Shown here: positions 21,244-32,500 of the stretch, in pieces
Numbering within the stretch: position 1 is the stretch's first letter
Layout: every line of letters begins with the position of its first letter
Assembly (NCBI GenBank): GCA_018136815.1
Contig: CM030939.1
Span: 1,744,808 to 1,808,807 of the forward strand
Reading direction: 5' to 3'
Source of the DNA: Isochrysis galbana
Lineage: Eukaryota; Haptophyta; Isochrysidales; Isochrysidaceae
Length of the DNA: 64,000 nt
Translations under genes and position numbers: made by a program
The notes under the pieces: model-generated
What the model was told of the DNA's origin: nothing
Database searches by the model: none
The model's input: the letters and a program-made list of their open reading frames with translations, nothing else

Positions 21244-23910
21244 TCAGCAGCGGGCCACCGCGACGTTCGAGCTGGCACCTTGACTTTTACGGGTCCGCCT
21301 GGCATAGCCAGCCGACAAGCGCCCGCCCATGAGCACCCCATCGTTGTATTTCGGTCGGTTACTAGCCGACATTTGTGAGCCCCGCTTGTTGCGCGCGGAT
21401 GAGCGGCGGCGCGCCTCGATTTCCCGCCTGTAGCGCTTGCGCAGGTTGTAGGCGTTGACGATGGCGATGAGCTGTATGAGAACAATCATGGCGAGCGAGC
21501 CGCCAAGCGGCATCGCGTTGCGTCGCATCCACGCGATGATCGCGTCGATAAAGTCGAGGTAGCCCTCGGTGCCATGTGTGCAAAAATTCTCCTGGCACGT
21601 GTGGCGGTCGAGGCCGGGCAGGACCCAGTCGAGCGCGTCACAGACGGCGGCGGGTGGGACCAGGTCAGAGTCTGACCCCGAGATGTACACGCAGAACTGA
21701 GGGCTGGACGCGTCTTGCAAGATGGTCGTTACGTCGAGCTGGCCCTCGCGCTGGACAGTACAGGTTGCGTTGGCGGTCGCGACTAGGTCAAGGCGCGGGT
21801 CTCGGCAGCAGAACTGGTAGGTGCGGCAGGCGACGCCCTCGATCTCTGCGAGGGCGGTCTCGCCGATGCGGCCGTTGAAGCGCCCCTCGCCCACGCCATT
21901 GACGTTTTGGATCGACGAGTTGGCCACGTCGGTCAGCGACCACAGATAGAAAGCCATCAGCGCGGCGGCAGCGATTTCGACGAGGAGCGCGAATATCTGC
22001 AGCACGTATGAAAGCAGCATGATGCCGGGCGAGTGGGCGCACATAGCGACAAGCGAGAGAAGTGAGAGGCCGGCGACCAGGCAGCCAGCGATGATAGAGC
22101 CGATAATCGTCGGCTTGCCGAAGAGCCCCTCGAAGATGGCGGCGCCAAAGAAGCCGTCAAAGTAGCCAATGTAGACAGAGAAGGCCATGAGGAGGAGGCC
22201 AAGGATGCCGATGAGGACCGAGAGTGTGGCGAGGATGGGCACCGAGCCGGCACTGGGGCAGAGACATGCGCGGATACAGCCAACGATGATGAGCGCAGCC
22301 AGCACCCACACGGCGAGCCAGAGCCACTGCATCCAATACTCATTGGGCGCCGGGCGTCCACCATACCCAGCCGAGCCAACCTCGCCGGGCGGCACATACG
22401 TGCAATCGGTCCGCTGGACCTCGGTGCCGGTGTAGCACTGCACGTCGCAGGAGGTGCCGTCGAAGACACCGCCCCAACGAGAGTTGCCGCACGGGTCGAC
22501 GCCGAACTCGCACTTCTGGTTGAGGTACGGGTCTTGGCAGGAGGCCCACTTGGGGTCGCCGTCACACTTGGTGGCGATAAGTGGGTCGTCCGTCACCGAT
22601 ACGCTCTGTCCCTCTCCGTAGATTCCGCAGCGCGAGACGACAAATTGGCAGCCCTGCTTGTAGCCCCAGGACATGCAGTTGACCGCAGAATAGTTGGCCA
22701 GGTAGTAGCCCAGGTCCTCCATCGCCGCGAGCGTGATCGATGAGACAGCAACCTGCATGCCGTAGCTCATCACGTCGTCGCGCATGATGCGCGTCTCCCA
22801 GTGCGAGTTGCGGCCAAGGTCTGGCAGGCCCATGAGCGGCAGGCCGTTCCATGCAGCATCATCGTAGCAGCCAAAATACTCCTGCGCCGCGACGTAGGCG
22901 CGCGAGTTGGACTTGAAGTGCCACACGTAATCAGTTGCGCCGTCGGTGTCCTCGACCGGCAAGAAGTCGAGCATGTTCTTGCGTGCACCCGACGAGTCGC
23001 GCGCATTCTGGAACTTGCTGTTCGTGAAGCCGAGAGAATGAAGAATCTCGTGGATGACGAGGCCGCGCCAGCGCGCAACAGCCTCCTCCGAGCTGAAGCA
23101 GGTCAACCCCGACTCGCACGGCTCGAGATCCTTGTCCGACATGCGCTCGATCCACGCAAAGACGAGCCACAGCGGCCGGCCGAGCGAGTCGACCGAGCAC
23201 GCCGAGCCAGAGCCGGCGACGCCCTGGTAGCGCGGCGGTTTGGTGACCGAAAGGATGACGTCGCCCTCCACCCCGGCATTGCAGTACGAGTCATCCACCG
23301 CCACGAAGGCCGTGGTCTGGCAGTCGGACGCGCAGCGGTCTCCAACCTGGTAGCCCTTGGCCTCCATCGTGCGTCGCGTGCCCGGGTTGCCTCCCGACGA
23401 GGAGAAGACAATCGGCTCGGTGGTGGTTGCGACGGCGAGGAGGTTCGATACCTCGCCGGCCACACTCTCGGTCACGTGCATAATCAGCTGGCGCGCCTCC
23501 GCCGTGACGATGTCTGCCTCTTCACAGATGCCCCAGCAGCCCTCACTCGCTGGCACGCTCCACTCGTTCTGATCTCTCACGCAGGTGGGCTTGCCGTCGG
23601 CGGGCGGTTGGGGACCAGGAAAGCCACGTCGGTACCAGTCGCCCACGCGGAAGCATGTCGAGTACGGCTGCGCGCTCTCCTCGAAGAGAGAGTTGAAATC
23701 TAGGACGAAGCGGAGGGGCGTCGTGTTCTCTCGAGAGAGGGTGGCCTCTCCTGCCTGCTGTAGCGATCGGCGGAGGGCATTGGCGCGCTCGTATCGCTGT
23801 GGGGAAGTCTCTGGACCGCCCAGGAGGTCGATGAGGCCCGGGAGTGAGCGGGGAGAAGGGGGAAGAGGGGAAGTGGGCAGTGCGAGCAGAGAGAGGAGGG
23901 AGGGCAGCAT
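21244..23910 (-). CDS. Leishmanolysin-like (M8) metalloprotease fused to a tetraspanin-like membrane module
   Basis: One exon of 888 residues from the ATG at 23910-23908. The frame stays open upstream into a GA tract, but a Met there would give a nonsense N-terminus. Residues 1-20 are hydrophobic (LPSLLSLLALPTS), a probable signal peptide. The protease zinc site HEILHSLGF is at 287-295, with a third ligand His370 in NSHWETRIM and the Met-turn-like DDVMSYG. Cys-rich sequence follows to about 520. Five hydrophobic segments come next: about 527-548, 556-584, 599-623, 628-656 and 797-820. The large loop between the last two has a CC pair (701-702) and further Cys, as in tetraspanins (CCG in the canonical loop; here CCR). 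The cytosolic tail is basic (NLRKRYRREIEARRRSSARN). M8 proteases are usually anchored by a lipid or a single helix, so this fusion is unusual. Role inferred: cell-surface protease held in a tetraspanin-type microdomain. Confidence 0.85.
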   Translation of the reverse strand: MLPSLLSLLALPTSPLPPSPRSLPGLIDLLGGPETSPQRYERANALRRSLQQAGEATLSRENTTPLRFVLDFNSLFEESAQPYSTCFRVGDWYRRGFPGPQPPADGKPTCVRDQNEWSVPASEGCWGICEEADIVTAEARQLIMHVTESVAGEVSNLLAVATTTEPIVFSSSGGNPGTRRTMEAKGYQVGDRCASDCQTTAFVAVDDSYCNAGVEGDVILSVTKPPRYQGVAGSGSACSVDSLGRPLWLVFAWIERMSDKDLEPCESGLTCFSSEEAVARWRGLVIHEILHSLGFTNSKFQNARDSSGARKNMLDFLPVEDTDGATDYVWHFKSNSRAYVAAQEYFGCYDDAAWNGLPLMGLPDLGRNSHWETRIMRDDVMSYGMQVAVSSITLAAMEDLGYYLANYSAVNCMSWGYKQGCQFVVSRCGIYGEGQSVSVTDDPLIATKCDGDPKWASCQDPYLNQKCEFGVDPCGNSRWGGVFDGTSCDVQCYTGTEVQRTDCTYVPPGEVGSAGYGGRPAPNEYWMQWLWLAVWVLAALIIVGCIRACLCPSAGSVPILATLSVLIGILGLLLMAFSVYIGYFDGFFGAAIFEGLFGKPTIIGSIIAGCLVAGLSLLSLVAMCAHSPGIMLLSYVLQIFALLVEIAAAALMAFYLWSLTDVANSSIQNVNGVGEGRFNGRIGETALAEIEGVACRTYQFCCRDPRLDLVATANATCTVQREGQLDVTTILQDASSPQFCVYISGSDSDLVPPAAVCDALDWVLPGLDRHTCQENFCTHGTEGYLDFIDAIIAWMRRNAMPLGGSLAMIVLIQLIAIVNAYNLRKRYRREIEARRRSSARNKRGSQMSASNRPKYNDGVLMGGRLSAGYARRTRKSQGASSNVAVARC

Positions 23911-24054
23911 CGCTGCGCCTCCGCCGAGAAGGGACCGCGAGAAGTATTCATGAGAGAGGTTGGTTACGTAGTTAACCGCTCGCAACGCCGCGGGGCAAAC
24001 TGGGGCCCGCCGTGGAATAGAGCGCACTATTTCCTTTACTTCAACTACAAGGCG

Positions 24055-24069
24055 CGCGCGAGAGAGAGA

Positions 24070-24120
<51 letters not shown>

Positions 24121-24275
24121 CCGAAAGAGCCGTTGCTTTTTTCTCCTCTCTTGAAGATAGAGAAGAAGAAGAAGAGAGAGAGAGAAGAGGGAAGCGAGTT
24201 CCTTTGTGAAGGCAGAGGGGAGAGAGAGAGAGAGAAGAGAAGAGAGAGAGAGAAGAGAGGAGGTCGGTCTCTCTG
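24055..24275. repeat. (GA)n-rich tract upstream of the protease gene
   Basis: GA on the plus strand, so CT on the coding strand, starting about 145 nt upstream of the protease ATG. ORFs through it encode Ser/Leu runs only. Confidence 0.85.
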
Positions 24276-24329
24276 AGGAAGAAGACTTCTCTCCAATAAG
24301 AGAGATAACATACAAGAAGACGTAATACA

Positions 24330-26411
24330 ACCCCCTTCCTTCGGTCTGAGGAAGAAGGCCGGATGGCCCCCTCGATCAGAGAGATCTTTCCGTCCGTTGT
24401 GATTAGAGAGCAGAGGGTAGAGCTCTCGAGAACGTTGGGAAACGAACTGGGGGAGGTGCGCGGGGCGTGTGATACCTGAGGGGGGGGGGGAGCCTAACTC
24501 CTCCGCTTGTAGCCGCGGAGACCTATCCCAGAGTATGGTTTGGACGTCGGAGTCGATAGCCTCCATGAACCACGACGGGGGGGTGGAGGTGGATAACCAG
24601 TACCTCGGAGTCCCGTATATAATGAAGTTCACTAGTAGGGTTCTCCCGTGAATCGAGAGGTTTTGAACTCCTTTCCACGCTGCGACTTTCTTCTTGAGCT
24701 TGGCGTAAAGCCTCTCCCAGAAGGTATCGTCTTCGGGTCCTTCCCAGAAGGGCACTCCTAGAATAGTGGCGAACTCTCCCTCGCCTAACGTTTTAAGGTA
24801 AGCTAGTGCTTCAGGGACTCGCGTTCCTACCAGTGATCCCAAACGTATTAGTACACTTTTTCTCTTGTTTACTCTAGCCCCGGTGGCGTTACTATAGGTT
24901 TCTAGTATATGCATCGCCCTCTCCAGCGACTCTTAGGAGTTAGCCAGAAGTTGTGTGTCATCCGCGAACTGCGAGAGCCTTAGCTCTCTCGGTCCTATCG
25001 TGATTCCCCTCATTTCCGGGTCGGCGTTGACTAAGCGTGTTAATTAAGCCTTCGGCCACCAGGAGAAAAGCGAGGGGCGACAGCGGGCACCCTTGAGGCA
25101 TGCCGCAGTGTATCGTGAAGGGGTTACTGCGTCTCCCATTGGTCTTGATCCATCGGGTTGGGAGTGAGTCTACGTTTGTTAATAGTGCTAGCCATCTAGA
25201 GTATCCGGGGCCGAAGCCCAACGCTCGTATCGCTTTATGGTAGTAATCCCAGCTAACTCTATCGAAAGCTTTCTCCCAGTCTATCGCGAGGGCTAGACCC
25301 TCCTCATCCGCGTCCTCCAAGTATGCTTGCACTAACTTGAGAAGATGGGTGGCCTCGCCTATCATCCGCCTAGGCACAAAACCCACTTGTTCCTTCGGAG
25401 ATTATCGAATGAATCGTTCTCTTGAGTCTATTGGCTAAAACCTTGGCTAGGATTTTGTAATCGGTTTGAAGGAGTGTGATGGGTCTGTAGTTCCTCGGGT
25501 CCCTAGCGTCCCCGCTCTTATAGAGCAGCGCTATATCTCCTGAGCACGTGTCTTCCGGTAGGGCTCCTACCCGGTATGCCTCCCGAAACATTTGCATCAG
25601 GTGCGGGGCCACGAGCTTCTCGAAGCTTTGATAGAATTCCATCGGTATGCCGTCCGGTCCCGTGGATTTGCCCTTCGCCATTTGTCGTATCGCTCTAACG
25701 ATCTCGGAGTAGCCGATAGGCTTGTCTAGAAAGGATCTGTGGCTCTGCGGTATCTGTTGCTGCTGGAGCGCGTGAAGGAGGGGTGCTGCGTCTTGCGATA
25801 TCTTCTCGTCGAAAAGCCACACGTAGTAGCTCCGCAGTGAAGCCAAAATGGCGCTATTTTCCGTAACAACATTGTCTTCCTCTAGGGTTGGTTGTGGATC
25901 ATCCCACCTCACCCCGGCAAACATCGCCGGGATGTCTCTCTCCATTGGCGTGTCTGGGTGTGAATCTTTTGAAAAACTGTTTCGTAACGAGCTCCTCCGC
26001 TCTTATGATATTTTCCGCTAGTGTCGGGGCTGGTGTGTACGTGCGTCTTTTGTCTACTACCTTACGATTGAGTTCAGCTATGACCTCCGGCCGGGCTGCT
26101 CCGGGCACCTCCACCATCTGGGCCTTCCTACCTGAGGGGGAATCAGGGTCACACAAGGGGGCGGTTCCTTGCACCGGCACTACCTGAACGCTCGACTTAG
26201 CCTAAAAACGCGAGGAGCACGCAAGGAGGTAAGTAAGCCAGGTGAGGGGCAAGCAGGCGACAAGGGAGGCGACAAAGGAGGCGAGGGCAAAGAGGGCGAA
26301 TGGACGAATGTAGGACCCTGCGACCTGCGACAGTGACTAGTGACTAGCCTGCAAGGAGGGGACATAGAAACGCAGACAACTTCTAAAACAAAAAGGTCGA
26401 TCGCGGATGCG
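24330..26411 (-). mobile_element. Degenerate LINE with RT domain
   Basis: Reading from 26411 down, the frames give VEVPGAARPEVIAELNRK, FKRFTPRHANG, KGKSTGPDGIPMEFYQSF, LLQTDYKILAKVLANRLK, LALAIDWEKAFDRVSWDYY, CGMPQGCPLSPLAFLLVAEG, QFADDTQLLANS and ATILGVPFWEG. These are the ordered RT blocks of a non-LTR retrotransposon ORF2, including the catalytic FADD. Frameshifts near 25380 and 24990 and an in-frame TAA at about 24932 right after the FADD block break the ORF. The 5' end matches 44630-44900 (reverse complement of 26120-26411) and is cut at about 26411, next to a GNAT fragment. No endonuclease domain is visible. Confidence 0.85.
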
Positions 26412-26581
26412 ACACCCCCTTGCTAGAATTCGAGCGTCCACGCGAGGGAAACAACGAAAGGGAAAGTGAAAAACAGAACAAGGTGAGTAGGCGGAGGCAA
26501 ACGGAAGAAGGTTGGAAAGCTAGGTCGATGGTACGGTGGAGAGCGTCGGGTCCCGCCGCTGAGAGGCAAGTCCGAGCTAGG
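26412..26581. other. Junction sequence with a 5' splice-site-like motif
   Basis: CAGAACAAGGTGAGTAGG at about 26473-26490 matches a consensus 5' splice site, so exon remnants of the GNAT gene may lie here. The upstream exon cannot be verified because the LINE starts at 26411. Confidence 0.3.
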
Positions 26582-26826
26582 TGCGAGCCCTGGCGAAGGA
26601 TGCTACCAGGCCTGCGTGTCCGCAAAAGCGCGAGCTGTGCGACCCCGTTTGGCGCGGTCAAGGCGTTGGGAGGACTTTGTTACGGGAAGCGATGCGTGTC
26701 GCTCGTGAGCTAGGGATGCGCCGCCTGTGGTTGTGGACGTTGCTCGAGTCGGGGCCCATCTCGTTGTATGATCGCGTGGGCTTCCGGGTAGCGGGTAGCC
26801 CTGAGTGGAGTTCCCCGTCGGATTGA
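26582..26826 (+). pseudogene. GNAT N-acetyltransferase C-terminal fragment
   Basis: The frame encodes RGQGVGRTLLREAMRVAREL, then GMRRLWLWTLLESGPISLYDR and VGFRVAGSP before TGA at 26824. RGQGVGRTLL is the acetyl-CoA pyrophosphate loop (Q/RxxGxG/A) and ISLYDRVGFR is the usual final helix-strand of GNAT enzymes. The N-terminal half is missing: the LINE at 24330-26411 is upstream and retroposon C starts just after the stop codon. It could be the last exon of a spliced gene, but I favour a truncated remnant. Confidence 0.6.
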
Positions 26827-26837
26827 GGCCTCCTCCC

Positions 26838-27808
26838 TTCGTTTACTCGTTTGGAACCTACTTTTATAAGTGGGGGTCAATGGGGGCCTCGCGCCCCCCT
26901 CTCTCCATCGCGGACACCCCCCGGGGTGGGCCCGTACATTCAACCCCAGCCCCTGCCCTCTGGCAGGGGCAGGGCACTCATCAATTCAGCCCAGACCCCT
27001 AGTGGGCGCGGGTCGCGAGCCGCACTCCCAGGCCCGCATGGGCCTGCTCTCGTACTGACTCCCCCCCCCATCCCTGGTCGCCAGGCAGACAGGGGCCTCA
27101 GGGCTGCACCCAAGGCCAGCAAGGCGAGCGAGGGAGAGGCAGGGGGGGCCAGGGGCTGAGCCCCAGCCTCCACTGCCCCCTGAGCTGCCCCTGCTGGTCC
27201 TCTGGGCGCCCCTGAAGGACCTCTGAGAGCAGGCCATGGCGCGCCGCATGGCGACGCGCCGCAGGGACCGGGGCGGAAGAGAATGGAACGAGGGAGAGGG
27301 GGGGATTTGCACCCCCCCCGATGGAGTGTGGTGAGAAACGAGACCCATTTGCGTTAGCAAATGGGCGGAGGGGGGCGGCTGGCGACAGGAGGAAGAGGAG
27401 GAGGGAGAGGCTCAAGACGCCTACGGGAACCACTGTGGCAGGTATCTCGAGGCGCAGTCTTTTATTTCTCGAGGACAGCTCGCGGCGAGAGCTGTAAGGG
27501 CCGTTCTTCTTTTTTGACGAGAGGTTCCTCCCCCCCCCCCCGGTGCTTTTTCCCGGAGAGTCGGCCGGCGTCGACCGGTCCGCCTCAATGGGTTTTCCCC
27601 CATTTTAACTTGTGGGGAGTTAGAATGGGAGCCGGGGGCATGCGAGGGGGGAGATGTGGAGGGGTGCATAGTACATAGTAGTATGTATCTGTGACAACAG
27701 CACGCGCAAGGTGTACGGGCAGGTGCGCTGAGGGCTGTCGTGTTAGTACCGGGCTAGTGAGAGTAGTGGTACTAATGCTCAGATAGATTGTGTTCGTTTA
27801 CTCGTTTG
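26838..27808 (+). mobile_element. 0.94 kb retroposon copy C with 16 bp TSD
   Basis: TSD TTCGTTTACTCGTTTG at 26838-26853 and 27793-27808. The body (26854-27792) is nearly identical to copy A at 16868-17808, including poly-G and poly-C runs and hairpins, with only a few differences (for example a TA insertion at about 17457 in copy A). Such identity implies recent movement. ORFs inside are identical in both copies but are low-complexity and not protein-like. Confidence 0.87.
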
Positions 27809-28190
27809 AGACATCCGTGGTTCACAGCCACTCCACTAGCTCACTCAGCCACAAGAATGTTGAGAACGAGGGACGAGAACGGGAACAAAAAATCCTTTTA
27901 ATTAATATTCTCGCCTCTCGCAAGGCCTAGTATCGTGCTATGACGAGACGGGAACGAGAACGAGAACGACAGCGGCGAACAACAGATGACAGACGGCCAG
28001 AGTCCGACGGACTGATGACTGATGACACAGCACGACGCCTGCTCGTAAGGGTTGAGGTACCGTTAGCAGAGGTACGTTGACGCACGAGAGCGCCGACCGA
28101 CCTAGACCTAGCTCGTGGTTCCCGCCGATCGTTGATCGTTCCCCTTCCGTCTCCTCGCATTTCGAGCCCGTGGTCATGCTCGATCCGTCA
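27809..28190 (-). repeat. Reverse relative of the 45.1 kb Gag-like leader
   Basis: The minus strand of about 27855-28000 resembles 45118-45240 (a run of TCTCGTTCTCGTTCCCG units and CTCGTCCCTCGTTCTCAACA). This suggests a second, truncated copy of the retroelement whose Gag-like ORF starts at 45299. No intact ORF. Confidence 0.5.
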
Positions 28191-28350
28191 GCGGTGCTTC
28201 TATCAATGTGTTATGCGTGAGAAAAATTGAGTGAGTTTTGTTTTCGCTAATGAGTTGTCTGGAAGCCTCGCCGCATTGCACGCCGAATTTGTTTGGTTGT
28301 CCTTATTTGTTTCATTAGATTTGTTTGTGCGATGTTGCGTTCGTTTTCGG
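28191..28350 (+). repeat. Dispersed repeat, related to 55951-56100
   Basis: GGTGCTTCTATCAATGTG, GAGTGAGTTTTGTTTT, CGCCGCATTGCACGCCG and GTTTGTGCGATGTTGC occur in the same order at 55951-56098. Two copies of one dispersed sequence about 150 bp long; probably a retroelement fragment. Confidence 0.7.
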
Positions 28351-29507
28351 AGTTTTCTTGTTGGTGCTGAGTGAGTGATGAGTGAGAGTGATGTGGGGGT
28401 GGTGACTCGTCGTTATTCCTCGTCGTGATGTAGCGCGCCGCCCTTTCCCCTTCTCTCAAGACTTCTTTTCATTCCACACCCACACGCCCCAGCCCCGCTG
28501 AGACTTGCCCCGCAATCAAGCGCGCGCTTGCGATGCCACACGCTGGCGCTCCTGAGCCCCAGGGGCCCTCACTCTACACCTATCTGCCTATCGACGAGGG
28601 GGGCGTAAGGAGAGGTTGAAGCAATGGCAATGGGCTGGCCGCGACAGGCCAGGGCGAGCGAAAAGGCGAGCCTGTAGGGGCAAGTAACTGGGGCAGCGTA
28701 GGGCAGTCTGCTCCTGAGGCATGCCGCCGGGTGCCAAGATGGTGGGTGTGGGTGGTTCCTCCCCCATAGCCGGGGAGGAGTGGAGAGAGGGAGAGGGGAC
28801 GGGGGCTCGTGCTTCCCCCATGGGCGAACCAAGTATATACTATAGATAGACTTAGTTGAAGAAAATAAGTCTACACTCGATGGTCCACTCTCGACGGAAC
28901 GCGACCTTACTCGTAGAGCCATACATAGGGGATAGATAATTATACTCGTAGACAGCGGCGCCGCGCCCCAAACTTGCAGACCTCTTGTAACGAGGGCCTA
29001 ACCTGGTGAGCACCTCAAGCAACGAGCCAAACTTGCAGTACAATTTCTGCAAGCATTGACCTGGCCCTAACCCCTCGCCGACATAAAATTCGCCGAGACC
29101 CGAGAGCTCCTTAGCAAGCCGACATCCTGGCAACCTACCGCTCGGCGGGCAAAACCACATATGTGCGGCCAATAGCATACAGCACGTGGGGGCGTTGTGT
29201 GTGCGTGAGACGGAGCGGCACTGAGGAAGGGCGACAGTAGAGCGTGGCGGCGCTGCAACGCTTGTGTCTAGTCAAGTGCAGCGCATGGCTAGAAATATGG
29301 TACAACCATCTGTCGACATGCCGCCGCAGCTCGATGAGTGCCGCGAGGCACAACGAGAGGAAAAGGAGCTATACAACGCCAGAGGCGGCGGCTTGGTGTG
29401 TAGGCCGTTACCGCTAGGGCAATTTCGCAAACTCTGGCGTGAATGTCACGGCTACGTGGCCACAGGGCATCGACGCGAGCTTGCGCATGTGGGAGCCCGC
29501 TCACGTT
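28351..29507. other. No supported gene; a short dispersed repeat at 28786-28860
   Basis: 28786-28860 resembles 930-988. The rest has short ORFs without recognisable domains. The minus-strand gene beginning at 42244 ends at 29508, so its 3' untranslated region lies here. Confidence 0.35.
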
Positions 29508-32500
29508 TTACGTTTGGAACATGGGGGCTCCTAGAATTGTGGGCAAGTTGAACGACGCCGCGGTGCGCGGTGGAATGCCAAAGCTGCGGTTGGCGGGCGC
29601 CTCGTCATCGTCTGAATCGCGAATGCTCGACGTTGCGGGAGACTTGGGCTCAGCCTGGGCATGCGCCACCATCCTTGGAATAGGTAGTGTGGACTGCACG
29701 GCACCCGCCGCAGGAAATGATGGCGCATCTGTAGGAAACGACGGCGTACCACCCAATAGCTGCCAACGGTGGCCAGGATCGCTCATTGAGGTGCACACGT
29801 CGGGAGACGAGGGCAAGGCGGTGTTGATCGCCGTTGGAAGTGCAGGCGCTAGGCTCTGCGCTGGAAGCTCCGTGAACGAGGCGTGGGACGAGGGCGCAAG
29901 CGAAAAAGCAGAGCTTCGGTATGTACCCCCAAATGACGACGCAGATCCGTGACTTGACGCGGATCCTTGCCTGAGCATCTGCGGAAGGAACGAAGAGCTG
30001 GTGGCGCATCCAGCCGCGCCGGGGGCAATCTGGCAGACCGACGAGGCGCTGCCGTGTGCGTTGACTGCGTTGTGAGCGGAACCGATGGTGAAAGTACTGG
30101 GAGGCGAACAAGCAGGATTGGAAGTAGGCAATTGCTGAGCGTTTACCATCGCTGGCTGGCGAGTGGCGGTAGGGGTAGGGGACTGAACCGGCTGCATTGC
30201 CATGAACGACCCGAAGCCAGGCACTCCTGGCATCATCGCGTTGGTAGGCATCGCAAAAAGCTTCGGCATGGCGGGGTGCGGGGCCACGACCGGGGCCAAC
30301 GAAGCTGGTGGTGCCAGCAGCACCGGTGGACTCGGCAGGGGCGGCGGTGGCACAGGTGGAGATGGTAGAGGTGGTGGCGGCACGGGCGGCGGCGGCACGG
30401 GCGGCGGCGGCACGGGCGGCGGCGGCACGGGCGGCGGCGGCACGGACGGCGACGGCACAGGGGGGCGCGGTGCGAGGGGCGGCTGCGGCGGCGCGGGTGG
30501 CCGCGGCGCAAGGGGGGGTGGCGGCGGCATCGTGCGAGGCATCGTAGCTGCGCCAATGGCGCCGGAGGTTGCCGGACGTGAGAAAGCGCCGGATGCAACA
30601 CTTGAGATGGACTTAAAGGTCGAGACCGACGTGTTGGCATCGCTATCGCTGTCGCTGTCACCGTCGCTGCCACTGTCGCTATCATCATCGGAGCTCGAGT
30701 CGGAGCCGGCCTGATTGCGGCGAATATTCTCGAGCTTCGCGAGTGTCATCTGGGCTCCAGCCGTAGGGCGCGAACCTGGACCTGCCGGCCCGAGCACGCC
30801 GACCCCGGGGCGTCCCATCCGGCGAGGTGCTTGCGCGCTTTGGGCAATGGAGTTTGACGAGCTTCCCAGACCGCCTCGGCGCATAGGGGCGATCACAGGA
30901 GAGGCTTTGGTAGAGGAATGCGGGCTCTTTCCATTCGGCACGGATGCTGTTGTGTTAGGCAGTGCTGGCTGTAGAGAGGGCCTTTGCGCGCTGCCGAAGG
31001 AACGCCTCGGGGCCATCGCGCTTGAGGCCACACGTCGCTGGGGCTGCGCGAGTGGCGGCGGGCCCTTCGACGGCTCTGCTTCCCGAGAAATCGCCAGGGT
31101 AGCGGCGGCTCCAAGCATGCTCGCCTTCATGCGGGGGCCTACATCCGACGGCCCCCTCGCCAAGGGCGGCGGCCGGCCTTGCGGGCCAGCCAGGGATATG
31201 GAGCCGGGCAGCGGTTTGCGGCGAGGCGCCATGGCGCTCTGTGCCACCCGCCGGCCCGGCTGCCCGTCCTCATTGCCAAACCTCCTGCCCAATGGCGTCG
31301 GCGGGGCGCCGAAGATCTTGGCGGAGTTCCTCGTCAAGACGGGCGACGCGACGTCAGCCAATGCTTGGGAGCTGCTCTCAGTGCGCTCGATCTTGTGCGC
31401 TTGCCGAGTCAACACTGTGTCTCGAGCGATGAGGGCCCTCTCCCTGGCACCGGCCGGTGATGGCACGGGCATCTTCTTCGGAACCAGCTTTAACAGGCGA
31501 TCCAATTGCATCAGCTTGTGTTTCATGTGAGCGAACGAGTCGGTGACCTCGAGTGAGACGCTCAGCATGAAGCGGTACAGGCCGTCCGAGTCGAACATAG
31601 GCCGTAGCGCGAGCATGTGCAGGAAATCCTCACCGTCCTTCCTCCGGTTCAACAGCTGTACTTGCGTCTCCTGTGCGCTCTGCATGGCGTACTTGATCTG
31701 GTCGGTGGCGTCCACGCTGCTGGTGGGGCTCAGCATGAGCCGACAGCTGCGTCCGTACATTTCCTGATTGGAGTAGCCTGTCAACTCCTCGAAGCCGCGA
31801 TTGACGAAGATGGTTGGCGAGCCTGGCAGCGTCATGTCACTTACTAGCACGCCAATTCGCAAGTCTTGAACCGCCGATAGAAAGAGCCGTAGCCAGCCGT
31901 CGGTGTCCGCGGGCAGGGATGCGCGACACGACGCGATGAGCTCACCGAGGTGCACTTCGTCTGGGTGGTCCGACGCCATGAGATTAGCCTCCATGTTGGC
32001 GCCAACATTGGAACGGATGAAGTCTTGCCAAATGTCGAATACGAGGAGGCCACATATCATATCGCGATGCTTGTCCAGTTGCCCATCAATGTCAGTGCCT
32101 GACATTGTGCTTTCACCAGTAGCACTGGCTGGCGAGACCGGACGCTCGCTCGGTACCCCCGGCTGTTCCTGCTCCGTTTGCTGAGCGGCCTGATTGAGGA
32201 CGTTATTCAGCGAGACAAGGCCGCCGCCCCAGCCGGAAAGCGCAATCGGTACGCCAGTCGCACCAAGTGCAGACGTAGGAGCTGCTGACTGCACCTCGAC
32301 CTCGCGAGGCTGGTCGTCTTGCGCCCCCGCCGTTGCCGGGCGCCCGGCGGCCGAGCCCGGCCGCCGTTTCTTTCGCCGCCCATGGCCGATCTCCGGCTTG
32401 ACGTATGTCTGGTACAACTCGACCATCCTGTCCACCTTGTCCTCGCCGGAGAGTTTGCTCAAAGCATTTGTCTGCTGGATGAACTGCAATGCCGACATCA

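Noticed and set aside
24045-24330. Upstream start of the protease ORF at 24330
   Set aside because: The extra residues come from the GA tract and would bury the signal peptide-like start at 23910.
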